Of a DNA stretch of 56,453 bases, positions 42,943 through 52,429 are shown in pieces. A model generated the notes under the pieces. That model worked only from the letters and a program-made list of their open reading frames with translations, did no database searches and had not been told where the DNA came from. This stretch comes from Nostoc sp. LPT (GTDB lineage: Bacteria > Cyanobacteriota > Cyanobacteriia > Cyanobacteriales > Nostocaceae). Within the stretch, counting starts at the first letter, position 1. Each line of letters begins with the position of its first letter. Position numbers and translations under genes: made by a program. The stretch covers positions 1 to 56,453 of the forward strand of contig NZ_JABXKF010000050.1 of the NCBI RefSeq assembly GCF_017115165.1, written 5' to 3'.

Positions 42943-43158
42943 TTAGCCTTCCGCATTGATAAATGGCAACAAAGCCACAATCCGCGAACGTTTAATTGCT
43001 AATGTCAACTCTCGCTGTTGCTGAGATGTAAGTCCAGTAATCCGACGTGGCAGTATCTTTCCCCGCTCGGTGACAAACTTACGCAATAAATCAACATCTT
43101 TATAATCGATTGGTTCTCCTGGCTTGATCGGAGAAAGGCGACGACGGAAATAACTCAT
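42943..43158 (-). CDS. rpsR: 30S ribosomal protein S18
   Basis: 71 residues: [70 protein letters not shown], all classic S18. Start 2 bp after the rpmG stop, so they are translated from one mRNA. Confidence 0.98.
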   Translation of the reverse strand: MSYFRRRLSPIKPGEPIDYKDVDLLRKFVTERGKILPRRITGLTSQQQRELTLAIKRSRIVALLPFINAEG

Positions 43159-43160
43159 TT

Positions 43161-43355
43161 TTACTTAATTTCCTTGTGAACGGTATGTTTGTTGCAATGG
43201 GTGCAGAACTTTTTCAGTTCTAGCCTGTTAGTGGTGTTGCGGCGATTCTTGGTACTGGTATAACGTGAAACACCAGCAGAACGCTTATCTGAATTTGTCC
43301 GGCACTCAGTACACTCTAGGGTGATAATAATGCGGGCACCTTTACTCTTAGCCAT
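43161..43355 (-). CDS. rpmG: 50S ribosomal protein L33
   Basis: 64 residues: [15 protein letters not shown], then [19 protein letters not shown] and [15 protein letters not shown]. Two CxxC pairs (CTEC, CTHC) mark the zinc-binding form. First gene of the rpmG-rpsR-RNase operon conserved in cyanobacteria. Confidence 0.98.
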   Translation of the reverse strand: MAKSKGARIIITLECTECRTNSDKRSAGVSRYTSTKNRRNTTNRLELKKFCTHCNKHTVHKEIK

Positions 43356-43398
43356 AATCTTACAAACAGTGAAGCCTGAAGAGAATTAACACAAATGA

Positions 43399-43956
43399 CT
43401 ATCTTCTCACATTTCGCCGCAGATTTTCAACTAATCTTTTAATTTTTATATCGAGCGAGTAGCCACGACGTGACGAAACGATGAAAGTTCCACAATAGCG
43501 ATCGTGTAAAGCCTGCCGCATCTGGGTATCAGAGAAGGCAGTCCCGCAATCAATTGCTAGAGGAATTACTAGCAGTATAGCAGTGGGATTGGCTCTAATA
43601 TTGCTCAGGGCAATTGACACTAATAAAGCACCCAAGCCGATAATCGCTTCTCGCTTCAGTAGTGAGAGCAAATCTGGAATTCTGCCCACTACTTCTCCAT
43701 CTTCAACTGACAACACCTTTAAATCAAACGCCCAACGCCCTAAACTTTGCCCTTGATTGTTGTATACCACCAGCACCCGCAAAACCAGCCAAAGTATTAC
43801 AAAAACTAAGATTTCAACAAATTGAATCCCGATATCGCTGCCTCCCAGTAGAGAACTGATTAACCAGACACCAAGGAAATCAAGTCCCAATGCCATACCT
43901 CGTCGCCCAATCTCAGCCTTGGGATAGTGTTTTTGGGGAACTCGTTCGATTGTCAT
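43399..43956 (-). CDS. RDD-family membrane protein
   Basis: 185 residues from ATG at 43956; a TTG three codons earlier is in frame. The RDD signature is RRGMALGLDFLGVWLISSLL (Arg and Asp of the first helix), followed by a second hydrophobic segment VEILVFVILWLVLRVLVVY, GQSLGRWAFDLKVL, then a third helix IIGLGALLVSIALSN and DCGTAFSDTQMRQALHDRYC, with the family HD pair. About three membrane segments. RDD proteins are of unknown or ion-transport function. It is upstream of rpmG on the same strand, 43 bp apart, and may be co-transcribed. Confidence 0.88.
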   Translation of the reverse strand: MTIERVPQKHYPKAEIGRRGMALGLDFLGVWLISSLLGGSDIGIQFVEILVFVILWLVLRVLVVYNNQGQSLGRWAFDLKVLSVEDGEVVGRIPDLLSLLKREAIIGLGALLVSIALSNIRANPTAILLVIPLAIDCGTAFSDTQMRQALHDRYCGTFIVSSRRGYSLDIKIKRLVENLRRNVRR

Positions 43957-44046
43957 ACAAAACAAGTATTTTTATTTAGGGGTTGGGAAATAGCGATCGC
44001 TCCTGTTTTTAATATTAAGATGATGACTCGGCTAGTTGCTGCGCTT

Positions 44047-44229
44047 TCATTAGGGGTGTAAGGGTTTAAGGGTTTAAGGGTGTAAGGTGAAGTCCTTTGG
44101 ATTGAAACCCCGGACAACACGGTTGCCCCAAGGGGCAGGGCTTTTGACCCTTGGGTGGTTGGGGCTAGTTCTTCACCATGCAACCCCTACCACCATGCAA
44201 CCCCTACACCCGCCCCAACGGGGCTTGGT
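44047..44229 (-). repeat. Large intergenic repeat, copy 2 (inverted)
   Basis: Reverse complement counterpart of 36060-36235, with the same blocks plus a duplicated GCATGGTGGTAGGGGTT-like unit. The hairpin segment (about 44086-44118) is flipped relative to copy 1. The remainder of the spacer up to 44451 has no supported gene. Confidence 0.85.
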
Positions 44230-44451
44230 AAAGGAACAAAAACAAGTCAACAAAAATTTGTACAACTACCAACTACACGACTCAAAAATAGGATTAAGCA
44301 GCTATGCCACTTTTGATACCCTGCTGGTACTCGGTTGGCATCTCATAGAGTAGCCGCTACACTCATGGATGCAACACACAGTAGGGTTGTACATCTGTAT
44401 TGATTGTATTGTTGTAGAAACTTAATTTTAATTAATTTCGGAGTTGCATTG

Positions 44452-45078
44452 ATGACACATCTATTTACTAGAACAGCTATTAGTATGGTGACGACTACTG
44501 CTTTAGCCTTAGCGATCGCCATAACCACCAATAACCTAGCTCATGCTGCTGAGTTCAACTTTAACTGGAAAGGAGACACTGGTTATTCAGCGAAAGGTTC
44601 ATTTAACTACGATACAACAACTGCTCCAAGTGTCATTTCTGAAGCTGGTTTGGGAGCCACGAAAAACTTGCAATCTCTCTCAATTTCCTTTTTTGATCCT
44701 TTGAGTAATCTCATAAATAGTTTCACTCCCGTACTTAGTGGTGTATCTTACTACGGCTATTTGAGATTCAACTTTGATAGCACTACCGAGCAAATCTTTG
44801 GCCCGTTTGATGTTGGCAAGGATGATGAGTTTCCTGGCGACACATGGGTTAATAATAATCTCGCACTCATAGATGAAGGTTTTAGTGATGAGGTTCTAGC
44901 GAAAGAATTTGGTTTTAACAATAGAGATGCAGCAGGCACAAAGCAAATACTAGATTTAAGCAACAATTCAGTTCAGGTATCCAAAATTCCTGAAGGAAGC
45001 ATAATTATCGGTTTACTAGCAGTGTGTAGTTTGGGATTTACTGCTTATAAAAATCTAGACAAAGCTACCCAAGAATAA
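44452..45078 (+). CDS. Exported protein with PEP-CTERM-like sorting signal
   Basis: 208 residues from ATG at 44452, with ribosome binding site GGAG at 44440-44443; an upstream TTG extension is rejected. A signal peptide (about 1-32, ending NNLAHAA) precedes a beta-rich domain (EFNFNWKGDTGYSAKGSFNYD). The C-terminus is KIPEGSIIIGLLAVCSLGFT then AYKNLDKATQE: a P-E motif, a transmembrane segment and a charged tail. This is the arrangement of exosortase (PEP-CTERM) substrates, in the variant with PEG in place of PEP. It is probably a surface or extracellular-matrix protein. moeA begins 22 bp downstream. Confidence 0.75.
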   Translation: MTHLFTRTAISMVTTTALALAIAITTNNLAHAAEFNFNWKGDTGYSAKGSFNYDTTTAPSVISEAGLGATKNLQSLSISFFDPLSNLINSFTPVLSGVSYYGYLRFNFDSTTEQIFGPFDVGKDDEFPGDTWVNNNLALIDEGFSDEVLAKEFGFNNRDAAGTKQILDLSNNSVQVSKIPEGSIIIGLLAVCSLGFTAYKNLDKATQE

Positions 45079-45100
45079 AAAAAAGTTGGAGGCGATCGCT

Positions 45101-46366
45101 ATGTTATCAGTCAGCGATGCACAAGCAATTATTTTAAATTTGGTGCAGCCGTTGGATCGTCAACGGGATATAGAAGTTGTAGATTTATTGACAGCAGATA
45201 GTCGCATTTTGGCAACACCTGTCACCAGTCCGCTAGATTTTCCCCATTGGGATAATTCGGCAATGGATGGCTACGCAGTTCGCTACGAAGATGTACAGCA
45301 CTCTAGCACCGAACAACCAGCTATTTTAGAAATTGTTGAAGAGATTCCGGCTGGGTATCAGCCCAAGTCTACGATTCAACCAGGGCAAGCCGCACGAATT
45401 TTCACGGGTGCAGCGATCCCAGCAGGTGCGGATACTGTAGTCATGCAAGAGAAGACACATCGGCAAGAAAACCGCGTATCTATCCTGGATGCACCAAAAT
45501 CGCAAGAATTTGTCAGACACAAAGCATCTTTTTATCAAGCTGGAACACAACTACTACCAGCAGGAATTAAGTTAAATGCCTCAGAAATTGGCGTATTGGC
45601 AGCAGCACAGTGTCCGCAATTAAGTGTTTATCGCCGCCCGCGTGTGGCAATTTTTTCCACTGGTGATGAGTTGGTGACAGTCGATCAACCGTTGCAACCA
45701 GGGCAAATTGTGGATTCTAATCAGTATGCGCTGGCAGCTTTGGTAAAGGAAAGTGGCGCAGAACCGTTAATTTTAGGAATTGTTAAGGACGATCCAGTTG
45801 CTCTGGAGAAAGTTATTAACCACGCCATTGCGATCGCTGATATAGTTCTCTCTTCTGGTGGTGTCTCAGTGGGAGATTATGACTATATTGACAAAATTCT
45901 AGAGTCACTAAAAGCAAAAATCCAGATTCGGGCTGTGGAAATTAGTCCAGGAAAACCTCTCACTGTCGCCACTTTCCCCAGTACAGATGCGATTAATCGC
46001 GTCTCTCCCCACTCAGCACTATACTTTGGTTTACCAGGAAACCCTGCTGCTGTGTTGGTGACATTTTGGCGGTTTGTGCTACCAGCAATCAAGAAACTTT
46101 CGGGAATTACTGAAGGTTGGGAACCAGTATTTTTGAAAGTGCGATCGCATGATGAATTGCGATCAAACGGTAAACGCGAAACTTACCTTTGGGGTAAATT
46201 GCATTTAATTGATGGTGTTTACGAATTTCACAAAGCTGGTGGTAGTCACAGTTCTGGGAATTTAATTAATTTAGCTCAAACCAATGCCTTAGCTGTTCTC
46301 CCAGTGGGTAAAACACTAATTTACCCACAAGAAGAGGTGGAAGTTTTGCAGCTTAGTAACGGGTAA
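45101..46366 (+). CDS. moeA: Molybdopterin molybdotransferase MoeA
   Basis: 421 residues. ATG at 45101 follows TTGGAGGCGATCGCT, in which GGAGG is the ribosome binding site; a TTG 15 bp upstream would start a longer frame. It inserts molybdate into adenylated molybdopterin. The visible blocks are LDFPHWDNSAMDGYAVRYED, ARIFTGAAIPAGADTVVMQE, RVAIFSTGDELV..DQPLQPGQI, the MoCF core VLSSGGVSVGDYDYIDKILE and FGLPGNPAAVLVTFWRFVLP, and the C-terminal domain ending VLPVG.TLIYPQEEVEVL. Nitrate reductase is the likely client in a cyanobacterium (inference). Confidence 0.95.
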   Translation: MLSVSDAQAIILNLVQPLDRQRDIEVVDLLTADSRILATPVTSPLDFPHWDNSAMDGYAVRYEDVQHSSTEQPAILEIVEEIPAGYQPKSTIQPGQAARIFTGAAIPAGADTVVMQEKTHRQENRVSILDAPKSQEFVRHKASFYQAGTQLLPAGIKLNASEIGVLAAAQCPQLSVYRRPRVAIFSTGDELVTVDQPLQPGQIVDSNQYALAALVKESGAEPLILGIVKDDPVALEKVINHAIAIADIVLSSGGVSVGDYDYIDKILESLKAKIQIRAVEISPGKPLTVATFPSTDAINRVSPHSALYFGLPGNPAAVLVTFWRFVLPAIKKLSGITEGWEPVFLKVRSHDELRSNGKRETYLWGKLHLIDGVYEFHKAGGSHSSGNLINLAQTNALAVLPVGKTLIYPQEEVEVLQLSNG

Positions 46367-46476
46367 GAGGGAGCAGGGGGAGATGAGGGGGAATTATTGA
46401 ATAAATCTCTCCCTTATCTACCTTGTCTGTTCTCAATACCCCATGCCCCTCAAGAGTGCCCAGTCATGTTAGCGGA

Positions 46477-46503
46477 AGCGGGGCGTTTAGCCCGTGCTGA
46501 GTT
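46477..46503 (-). repeat. Dispersed 27-bp repeat, copy 2
   Basis: Reverse complement of 3448-3474 with one mismatch; the core reads GCGTTTAGCCCGTGCTGAG. Confidence 0.7.
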
Positions 46504-46572
46504 GGAAATCTCGCTTCTTTACTCAGGACTGGGAAAAGAGGAACTCGGAACTGTTTTGCCCCATGCCCAATC

Positions 46573-47805
46573 TTAAAATATCTGCTCAAAAGCCTCAATC
46601 AAGTTGTTAACTTCCTCAAGGGTGTTGTAATGCACCATACTTACCCGGACTATTCCACCTTGAGACGCTAACCCCAAGTATTCAATCAGCCGTTTAGCAT
46701 AAAAATCCCCATAGCGAATCCCAATATGATGTTGGTCAATTTTTGCCGGAATAGTTGAGCTATTTATTCCATCGACGATAAAAGATATAGTTGGTACACG
46801 GGTTTGGCGGTCAGCTTTTGATTGACCAATAACTCGCACATTAGGCTTACTGTTGAGGTAATTTAGGAGGCGATCGCTAATCTTTTCTTCATGTATGCTA
46901 ATTAAATCAAATGCTTGTACCATTTGATTTCTCAAATCAGGTGCAGTTTCATCCCCGTAGTGCAATTGTGCTAATTCACTTAAATAATCACATAAACCTA
47001 ACATTCCATAAGTTAATTCAAAATTCACATTCCCTAACTGAAATTTATAAGGTATGTCTGTCTGGTCAATAAAATAATGGTTAAGACCAGGCAATCTTAA
47101 TAAATGTTCTTCTTTACCATAAAGTAAGGCATGATGCGGCCCATAGACTTTATAAAAACTCAAAGTATAGAAATCAACATCTAAATCTTGGACATCAACT
47201 AATCTGTGAGGTGCATAAGCTACACCATCTACACAAATCATTGCATTGCGATCGTGTACAAATGCAGCAATTTCTTTGATTGGGTTGATGGTTCCCAGAA
47301 CATTAGAAGCATGAGTCAAGGCTACCAGTTTTGTGCGCTGACTCATCAATGGTTCTAAGTCTGCTAAATCAAGTTCCAAAGTCTCTGGACGAACTTGCCA
47401 CACTTTTACCTTCATTCCTTGTTTTTCAAGAGCTAACCAAGCACCAATATTGGCCTCATGGTCACAATTAGTAACAATAACCTCATCACCAGGTGTAAAG
47501 GTTTGACCCAGACACATTGAGAGAACTTTCAACATCATTGTAGTAGATGGGCCCATAACCACTTCTTTAGAAGAACTGGCATTAATCAAAGTAGCCATTC
47601 CCCTAGTTCCTAGAGCCAATCGTTCTCCAGCAAGTTGAGAAATCGCATAAGAGGCTCCTAACTGGACATCAGAACTTAGGAGAAACTCGCTAATTCTATC
47701 TACTACTTTTTTCAAGGTTTGTGACCCACCAGCATTATCAAAAAAAGTCCATTCACCAGCTAGAGCTGGAAAATATTGACGAACTTTATCAAGATTCAGG
47801 AGCAT
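46573..47805 (-). CDS. Cysteine desulfurase-like PLP enzyme (VC1184 subfamily)
   Basis: 410 residues of the class V aminotransferase fold. TFFDNAGGSQTLKKVVDRIS starts the domain, GPSTTMMLKVLSMCLGQTF gives the PLP phosphate region, EANIGAWLALEKQG and VALTHASNVLGTINPIKEIA follow, and the PLP lysine is in YTLSFYKVYGPHHALLYGK. The catalytic-loop Cys typical of SufS/IscS is not evident in the C-terminal part (VSMVHYNTLEEVNNLIEAFE), so desulfurase activity is not assured. No other Suf genes adjoin. The downstream flank (leftward) is moeA, in convergent orientation. Confidence 0.85.
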   Translation of the reverse strand: MLLNLDKVRQYFPALAGEWTFFDNAGGSQTLKKVVDRISEFLLSSDVQLGASYAISQLAGERLALGTRGMATLINASSSKEVVMGPSTTMMLKVLSMCLGQTFTPGDEVIVTNCDHEANIGAWLALEKQGMKVKVWQVRPETLELDLADLEPLMSQRTKLVALTHASNVLGTINPIKEIAAFVHDRNAMICVDGVAYAPHRLVDVQDLDVDFYTLSFYKVYGPHHALLYGKEEHLLRLPGLNHYFIDQTDIPYKFQLGNVNFELTYGMLGLCDYLSELAQLHYGDETAPDLRNQMVQAFDLISIHEEKISDRLLNYLNSKPNVRVIGQSKADRQTRVPTISFIVDGINSSTIPAKIDQHHIGIRYGDFYAKRLIEYLGLASQGGIVRVSMVHYNTLEEVNNLIEAFEQIF

Positions 47806-47850
47806 AGTATAAGTTTTCTAGAGAATGTTCTTTACCTAGCCTACCTTCTG

Positions 47851-48060
47851 ATATCATGTCCGGCTGATTAGTTATTAGGACTTACGCAAAAACTCTCTCA
47901 AACTCTTATTACTTCGTGTCCTTTGCGTCTTTGCGGTTCGTTTTTTGATAATTTTGCGTAAGCCCTAGTTATGATTCTTGCATCTGTGCAAAAATCTGAA
48001 AACTCTTTCTCCCGCCGCCCCCTGCCTTCTTAATGATAAGTTTTTAACCGGACATGATAT
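47851..48060. mobile_element. MITE with 13-bp perfect inverted ends, second copy, interrupted
   Basis: Ends ATATCATGTCCGG (47851-47863) and CCGGACATGATAT (48048-48060), inverted with respect to the copy at 13532-13655. Outside the inserted DNA (47878-47965 plus a duplicated 9-mer) the two copies align along most of their length: CTGATTAGTTAT, GATTCTTGCATCTGTGCAAA, AATCTGAAAACTCTTTCTCC, CTTCTTAATGATAAG. Confidence 0.88.
47878..47965. mobile_element. 88-bp MITE nested in the first MITE
   Basis: Ends GGACTTACGCAAAA and TTTTGCGTAAGCCC are inverted repeats with 13 of 14 matches. It is flanked by TAGTTATTA (47869-47877) and TAGTTATGA (47966-47974), an imperfect 9-bp target duplication. The uninterrupted copy has this 9-mer once. 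The element has no coding capacity. It must have been mobilised by a transposase supplied elsewhere. Confidence 0.85.
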
Positions 48061-48624
48061 GACAAGTCGCCCAGAGAACATCTAGATTCTCTTTTGATGT
48101 TTGCAGCTTGTTGTGCCAGCCTTCTTGCTCTAGACATCTAGTGAAAAAGAATGTAGAAAGATGTAGCAGTGCTATGTCTCTACAAGGGTTCTAGATAATG
48201 CATATTATTTAATTTCTGAAGATGTCTTCTACAATAACCTATCTAAATAGGGTATACTTAAACCCATAAAGCATATTTTACTATTTGTAACTATACAAGT
48301 TACACCCCTCCCTAAACCTCACTCCACTTGCTTTCATAGCAAGAAGGCTAAGAGCGAACAAGTCAGTCGGGACAACCAACGTAGTGGCAACCTTTATAAA
48401 GGGGAAAGTAGTCGGGTATTTCTGTATTGTTGGCGTAGCCTCTGTCTCCGACATGCTGTTCGCTTTAGTAGAGAAGTTAAAATCTTTTGTATTTAACTTC
48501 CAGCAACTATTAATGTCTTGATTCTTCACAATTATCGCCAATTTTATTTGATAAGTTTAAGGGAGAGTCAAAGCAACTATTGTTTTGAGTCTTAATTCCT
48601 TGATTGAAAATAAAGGAACGACTT
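48061..48624. other. Spacer between the MITE pair and the DUF4327 gene
   Basis: About 560 bp. The reverse-strand frame 48281-48541 has no family resemblance, no good ribosome binding site and low-complexity composition, so I do not call it. Only short repeats were noticed. Confidence 0.45.
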
Positions 48625-48846
48625 ATGAACACTACGGTTAAATATGACATCAACGTTATCAAGCAAGAAGCACTTCAACTTGTTAAAAAGAGACTTGTTA
48701 ACCGCCAGCAGCCAATTTATACCCTCTGTAAATATATTCCTCATCGTGACTGGGTTAATTTTGAACTTGAGTTAGAAAAAAACGAATTTCTATTCAGAGA
48801 TAGAATTATCGATTTACTGAATCACGAATCTTGGGAAGATGATTGA
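48625..48846 (+). CDS. DUF4327 family protein
   Basis: 73 residues from ATG at 48625, preceded by AAGGAACG as ribosome binding site. Pattern: VKYDINVIKQEALQLVKKRL, VNRQQPIYTLCKYIPHRDW, VNFELELEKNEFLFRDRIID, LLNHESWEDD. This is the DUF4327 family, small cyanobacterial cytosolic proteins of unknown function. Stand-alone gene. Confidence 0.9.
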   Translation: MNTTVKYDINVIKQEALQLVKKRLVNRQQPIYTLCKYIPHRDWVNFELELEKNEFLFRDRIIDLLNHESWEDD

Positions 48847-49082
48847 GGCTGCATAAAGCTAAACCACTATTAGCTGCATCCAAATAAAATCAAAATTACA
48901 AATTCATTTTTCAACATTAACAAGTCTCGAATTAATCGGGGGCTATAAGCAAGAGATTATTAAAGTAAGGAATAAATCTTCATGGATGGCTGGTGTTTTA
49001 AAAGATAAGAGAACCATCGCTAGCCTAACAAGAATTCTCTGTTAAATTTCAGGAAGACCACTATAATTGACAAATTAACCAT

Positions 49083-49471
49083 AATATTAGGAAGATTAAT
49101 GATGAGTTATCGGTCACTGTCACTGAGCAAATTACACTAGATCAACTGCAACAAATAGCTGATGAGGGATATAAGTCTGTACTGAACCTACGCTTGGCTA
49201 ACGAAACAGGCTGACTCGCTAATGAACAGGAGAAATTGAGCTTTTGGGATTGTATTATGTTAATCTCCCAACTAAATTTGAAGATATTAATCATTATGGT
49301 ATGCTCCAGATATATCAGATCATCACTGAACTACCCAAATCGACTTTGATACATTGTGATAATTCAATTCGTTCAGTTGCAATAGTATTTTTGTATATCG
49401 CTCTCAAACAGGGTGTAGGCTTTGAAAAAACACTGCAAAAAGTTATTAGTTTCGGCTTGATATCAGACTAG
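49083..49471 (+). pseudogene. DUF442 (BLH-type phosphatase-like) pseudogene
   Basis: The forward frame reads NIRKINDELSVTVTEQITLD, QLQQIADEGYKSVLNLRLAN, ETG, then TGA, LANEQEK, a frameshift, and GLYYVNLPTKFEDINHYGML to the end. The typical signature HCDNSIRSVAIVFLYIA (HC-x4-R) is present in the second part. The start codon is missing (CAT AAT ATT before RKINDEL). Intact homologues of about 130 residues start MxNIRKINDEL. This copy has three lesions: lost start, nonsense and frameshift. The 3' part from 49244 can be read alone, but it is only a fragment. Confidence 0.8.
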
Positions 49472-49976
49472 TATTTGAGTTTTTAAATTACTCGTAAAGA
49501 TAGGAAATAGGTAATCTACAGATTTTTTCATAAATTAAATGCTATTTTTATGTAGTTATCAACTCATAATTTTAGATTCTAAGGTAGTAAACAGCTTTTA
49601 ATCTGCTTACATTTGATTAAATTTTACTATAACTTGCTGGATTTAATTTATTGTAAATTAATTTTGAATTTTGAATTTTGAATTGTTAATTATGGTGTGA
49701 TGTTCTACTAGCGATCGCTCTAATTTTGCTTTCCTGCTGAATTAAGAATAGTATTTTATACCTGATTGAGAAAGAAACTTGTTTTATAATTCACCCTTGT
49801 CTCCTTATTCCACTCTCTCATCCCATAGATTTGAAGTTATCACAACCTTTCATCCCAGAGCTAGAAGCGAAGATTTTGATAGTATTTTACCATAGTGGAG
49901 GAAATATACCTCATAATACCGAAAAATAGAAAAAAAATGAGGTTATTACCTAGCTAAATTTCTGGAATTCGTCATC
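49472..49976. other. AT-rich spacer upstream of susA
   Basis: About 500 bp with no gene. AAAATTTTGAATTTTGAATTTTGAATTG-type 9-bp repeats are around 49655-49690. A possible ribosome binding site GGAGGAAAT lies at about 49907, but 70 bp from the susA start, so it is unlikely to serve susA. Confidence 0.4.
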
Positions 49977-52388
49977 ATGTATGAACTAATTCAAGCTATC
50001 TCCAACGGTGATGAAAAAACTGCTCTACATCAGTTGATTTATGCCTTGAGGGCTTCAGGTAAGCATTACTTCCTAAGAAATGAGATTTTGCTTTTCTTTG
50101 CCGACTACTGTCATCAATCCCAAAAGCCAGCCTATTTTTACCACTCTTCTTCTGTTGGCAAATTAATACAATACACCCACGAAATAATTCTCGAAGAAGA
50201 AAGTACTTGGTTCGTGATTCGACCGAAGATTGCGAATCAAGAAGTTTGGCAACTGACAGCCGATTTTAGCAGGTTCGAGCAGATGACGCCTCAAGCGCTG
50301 TTAGATGTGAGAGATCGTCTAGTCAATCGCTACCAACCCCATATCCTGGAAATCGACCTCCACCCCTTCTATGAAAGTTCTCCAAGAATTGACGACGCTA
50401 GAAATATTGGTCAAGGTTTAGCCTTTCTCAACCGTTACCTATGCAATCAATTGTTGACTGACCCCGGATATTGGGTAGAAATGTTGTTTCAAGCATTACA
50501 TGGGCTGCAATACGATGGTACTGCCCTGTTGTTGAGCGATCGCATTCCCTCCGGTATTCAGTTAGCCAAACAAATTAAGCAAGCGCTAAAATTTCTGAGT
50601 GAGCGATCGCCTGATGAGCCTTATGAAAAATTCCGCTTTCACCTCCAAGAACTCGGCTTTGAGCCGGGTTGGGGTAACACTGCGGCGCGAGTCTCTGAAA
50701 CTTTACAACTCCTCGACCGACTCATTTACTCCCCAGAACCCGGCATCTTAGAAACATTTGTAGCTCGCGTCCCCGCCGTCTTTCGCGTCGTCCTCATCTC
50801 CATCCACGGCTGGGTGGGACAGGAGGATGTTTTGGGAAGAGATGAAACACTCGGTCAAGTTATCTACGTCCTCGAACAAGCTCGCAGCTTAGAAAACGAG
50901 ATGCGCGAACAAATCAAACTCGCTGGACTCGACCAGCTAGGCATTAAGCCCCATGTAATTATTCTCACTCGACTAATTCCTAACTGTGAAGGCACATTTT
51001 GTAACCTCCGCTTAGAAAAAGTTCAAGATACTGAGAATGCTTGGATATTGCGCGTTCCTTTTGGTGAATTCAATCCAGAAATCACCAATAATTGGATTTC
51101 TAAATTTGAAATTTGGCCTTATTTAGAACAATTTGCGCTTGATGCAGAAAAAGAATTACTAGCTCAATTCCAAGGTAAACCTAATCTGATTATTGGCAAT
51201 TACAGTGACGGTAACTTAGTAGCCTTTCTCCTATCTCGCCGAATGAAAGTTACCCAGTGCAACATTGCCCATTCTTTGGAAAAACCTAAACATCTATTTA
51301 GCAATTTATATTGGCAAGATTTAGAAGACCAATATCACTTCTCAGCCCAATTCACTGCCGATTTGATTAGCATGAATGCAGCCGACTTCATCATTACATC
51401 GTCCTATCAAGAAATTGTTGGCACACCCGACACCATAGGTCAATACGAGTCGTACAAGTGGTTTACAATGCCGCAGTTGTATCATGTGGTTGATGGCATT
51501 GATTTGTTTAGTCCTAAATTCAACTTAGTGCCACCGGGAGTAAATGAAAATATTTTCTTTCCCTATAGCCACAAAGAAGACCGAGATATTAACCTTGGCA
51601 CCAAAATTCACGACTTACTCTTTATCCGCGAAGATCCCCAAATATTAGGTCACTTAGATAACCTTAATAAGCGACCAATCTTTGCTGCTGCTTCCGTCAC
51701 TTCAATCAAAAATCTCACTGGGTTAGTTGAATGCTTTGGTCAAAGTCAGCCGTTGCAAGAGCATTGTAACCTGATCCTCTTAAGTGGGAAACTGCATCCA
51801 CATGAAGCTACAAACCCAGAAAAAGCAGAAGAAATCCAAAAACTTCACGACATCATTGATCAATATCATCTCTATGGTAATATTCGCTGGATAGGGATGC
51901 GTATCCCGACTTGCGACCTCGGCGAAGCTTACCGGGTAGTTGCAGACTCTCAGGGAATTTATGTCCATTTTGCCCTCTTTGAATCCTTCGGGCGGAGTAT
52001 TTTGGAAGCGATGATTTCTGGCTTGCCAACTTTTGCTACTCAATTTGGCGGTTCTTTAGAAATTATCGAGAACAAAGAAAACCAATTTAATGTTAATCCT
52101 ACAGACTTAGAAGGAACAGCAACGAAAATTTTAGACTTCCTTGAACAATGCGATACTCATACTGAATACTGGCAAGAAGTTTCAGAATGGATGAGTCAAC
52201 GAATTCATCACAAATATAATTGGCATTTACATAGCAATCAATTACTACTGCTTGCTAAAATGTTTAGTTTTTGGAACTTTGTTGCTCCTGAAAATAACGA
52301 AGCCAGAGATCGCTACATGGAAACCTTATTTCATCTCATTTATAAACCCAGAGCCGAAAAGATTTTGGAAAAGGATAAGGGGGGATGA
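49977..52388 (+). CDS. susA: Sucrose synthase SusA
   Basis: 803 residues, normal length for sucrose synthase, which reversibly converts sucrose + NDP to NDP-glucose + fructose. The N-terminal regulatory half has LHQLIYALRASGKHYFLRNE and YVLEQARSLENEM. The GT-B core has KPNLIIGNYSDGNLVAFLLS, CNIAHSLEKPKH, HFSAQFTADLISMNAADFII, the TSSYQEIVGTPDTIGQYESY block, and the donor-site region ALFESFGRSILEAMISGLPT with FATQFGGSLEII. In heterocystous cyanobacteria it mainly cleaves sucrose. The next gene is a phosphorylase-phosphoglucomutase fusion, so both may feed glucose units into central metabolism. Confidence 0.96.
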   Translation: MYELIQAISNGDEKTALHQLIYALRASGKHYFLRNEILLFFADYCHQSQKPAYFYHSSSVGKLIQYTHEIILEEESTWFVIRPKIANQEVWQLTADFSRFEQMTPQALLDVRDRLVNRYQPHILEIDLHPFYESSPRIDDARNIGQGLAFLNRYLCNQLLTDPGYWVEMLFQALHGLQYDGTALLLSDRIPSGIQLAKQIKQALKFLSERSPDEPYEKFRFHLQELGFEPGWGNTAARVSETLQLLDRLIYSPEPGILETFVARVPAVFRVVLISIHGWVGQEDVLGRDETLGQVIYVLEQARSLENEMREQIKLAGLDQLGIKPHVIILTRLIPNCEGTFCNLRLEKVQDTENAWILRVPFGEFNPEITNNWISKFEIWPYLEQFALDAEKELLAQFQGKPNLIIGNYSDGNLVAFLLSRRMKVTQCNIAHSLEKPKHLFSNLYWQDLEDQYHFSAQFTADLISMNAADFIITSSYQEIVGTPDTIGQYESYKWFTMPQLYHVVDGIDLFSPKFNLVPPGVNENIFFPYSHKEDRDINLGTKIHDLLFIREDPQILGHLDNLNKRPIFAAASVTSIKNLTGLVECFGQSQPLQEHCNLILLSGKLHPHEATNPEKAEEIQKLHDIIDQYHLYGNIRWIGMRIPTCDLGEAYRVVADSQGIYVHFALFESFGRSILEAMISGLPTFATQFGGSLEIIENKENQFNVNPTDLEGTATKILDFLEQCDTHTEYWQEVSEWMSQRIHHKYNWHLHSNQLLLLAKMFSFWNFVAPENNEARDRYMETLFHLIYKPRAEKILEKDKGG

Positions 52389-52429
52389 GGGAGTGGGGAG
52401 TGGGGGAGCAGGGAAGCAAGGGAGAGTTA

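Noticed and set aside
48281..48541. 86-residue reverse frame
   Set aside because: No recognisable domain, no ribosome binding site, composition like the spacers.
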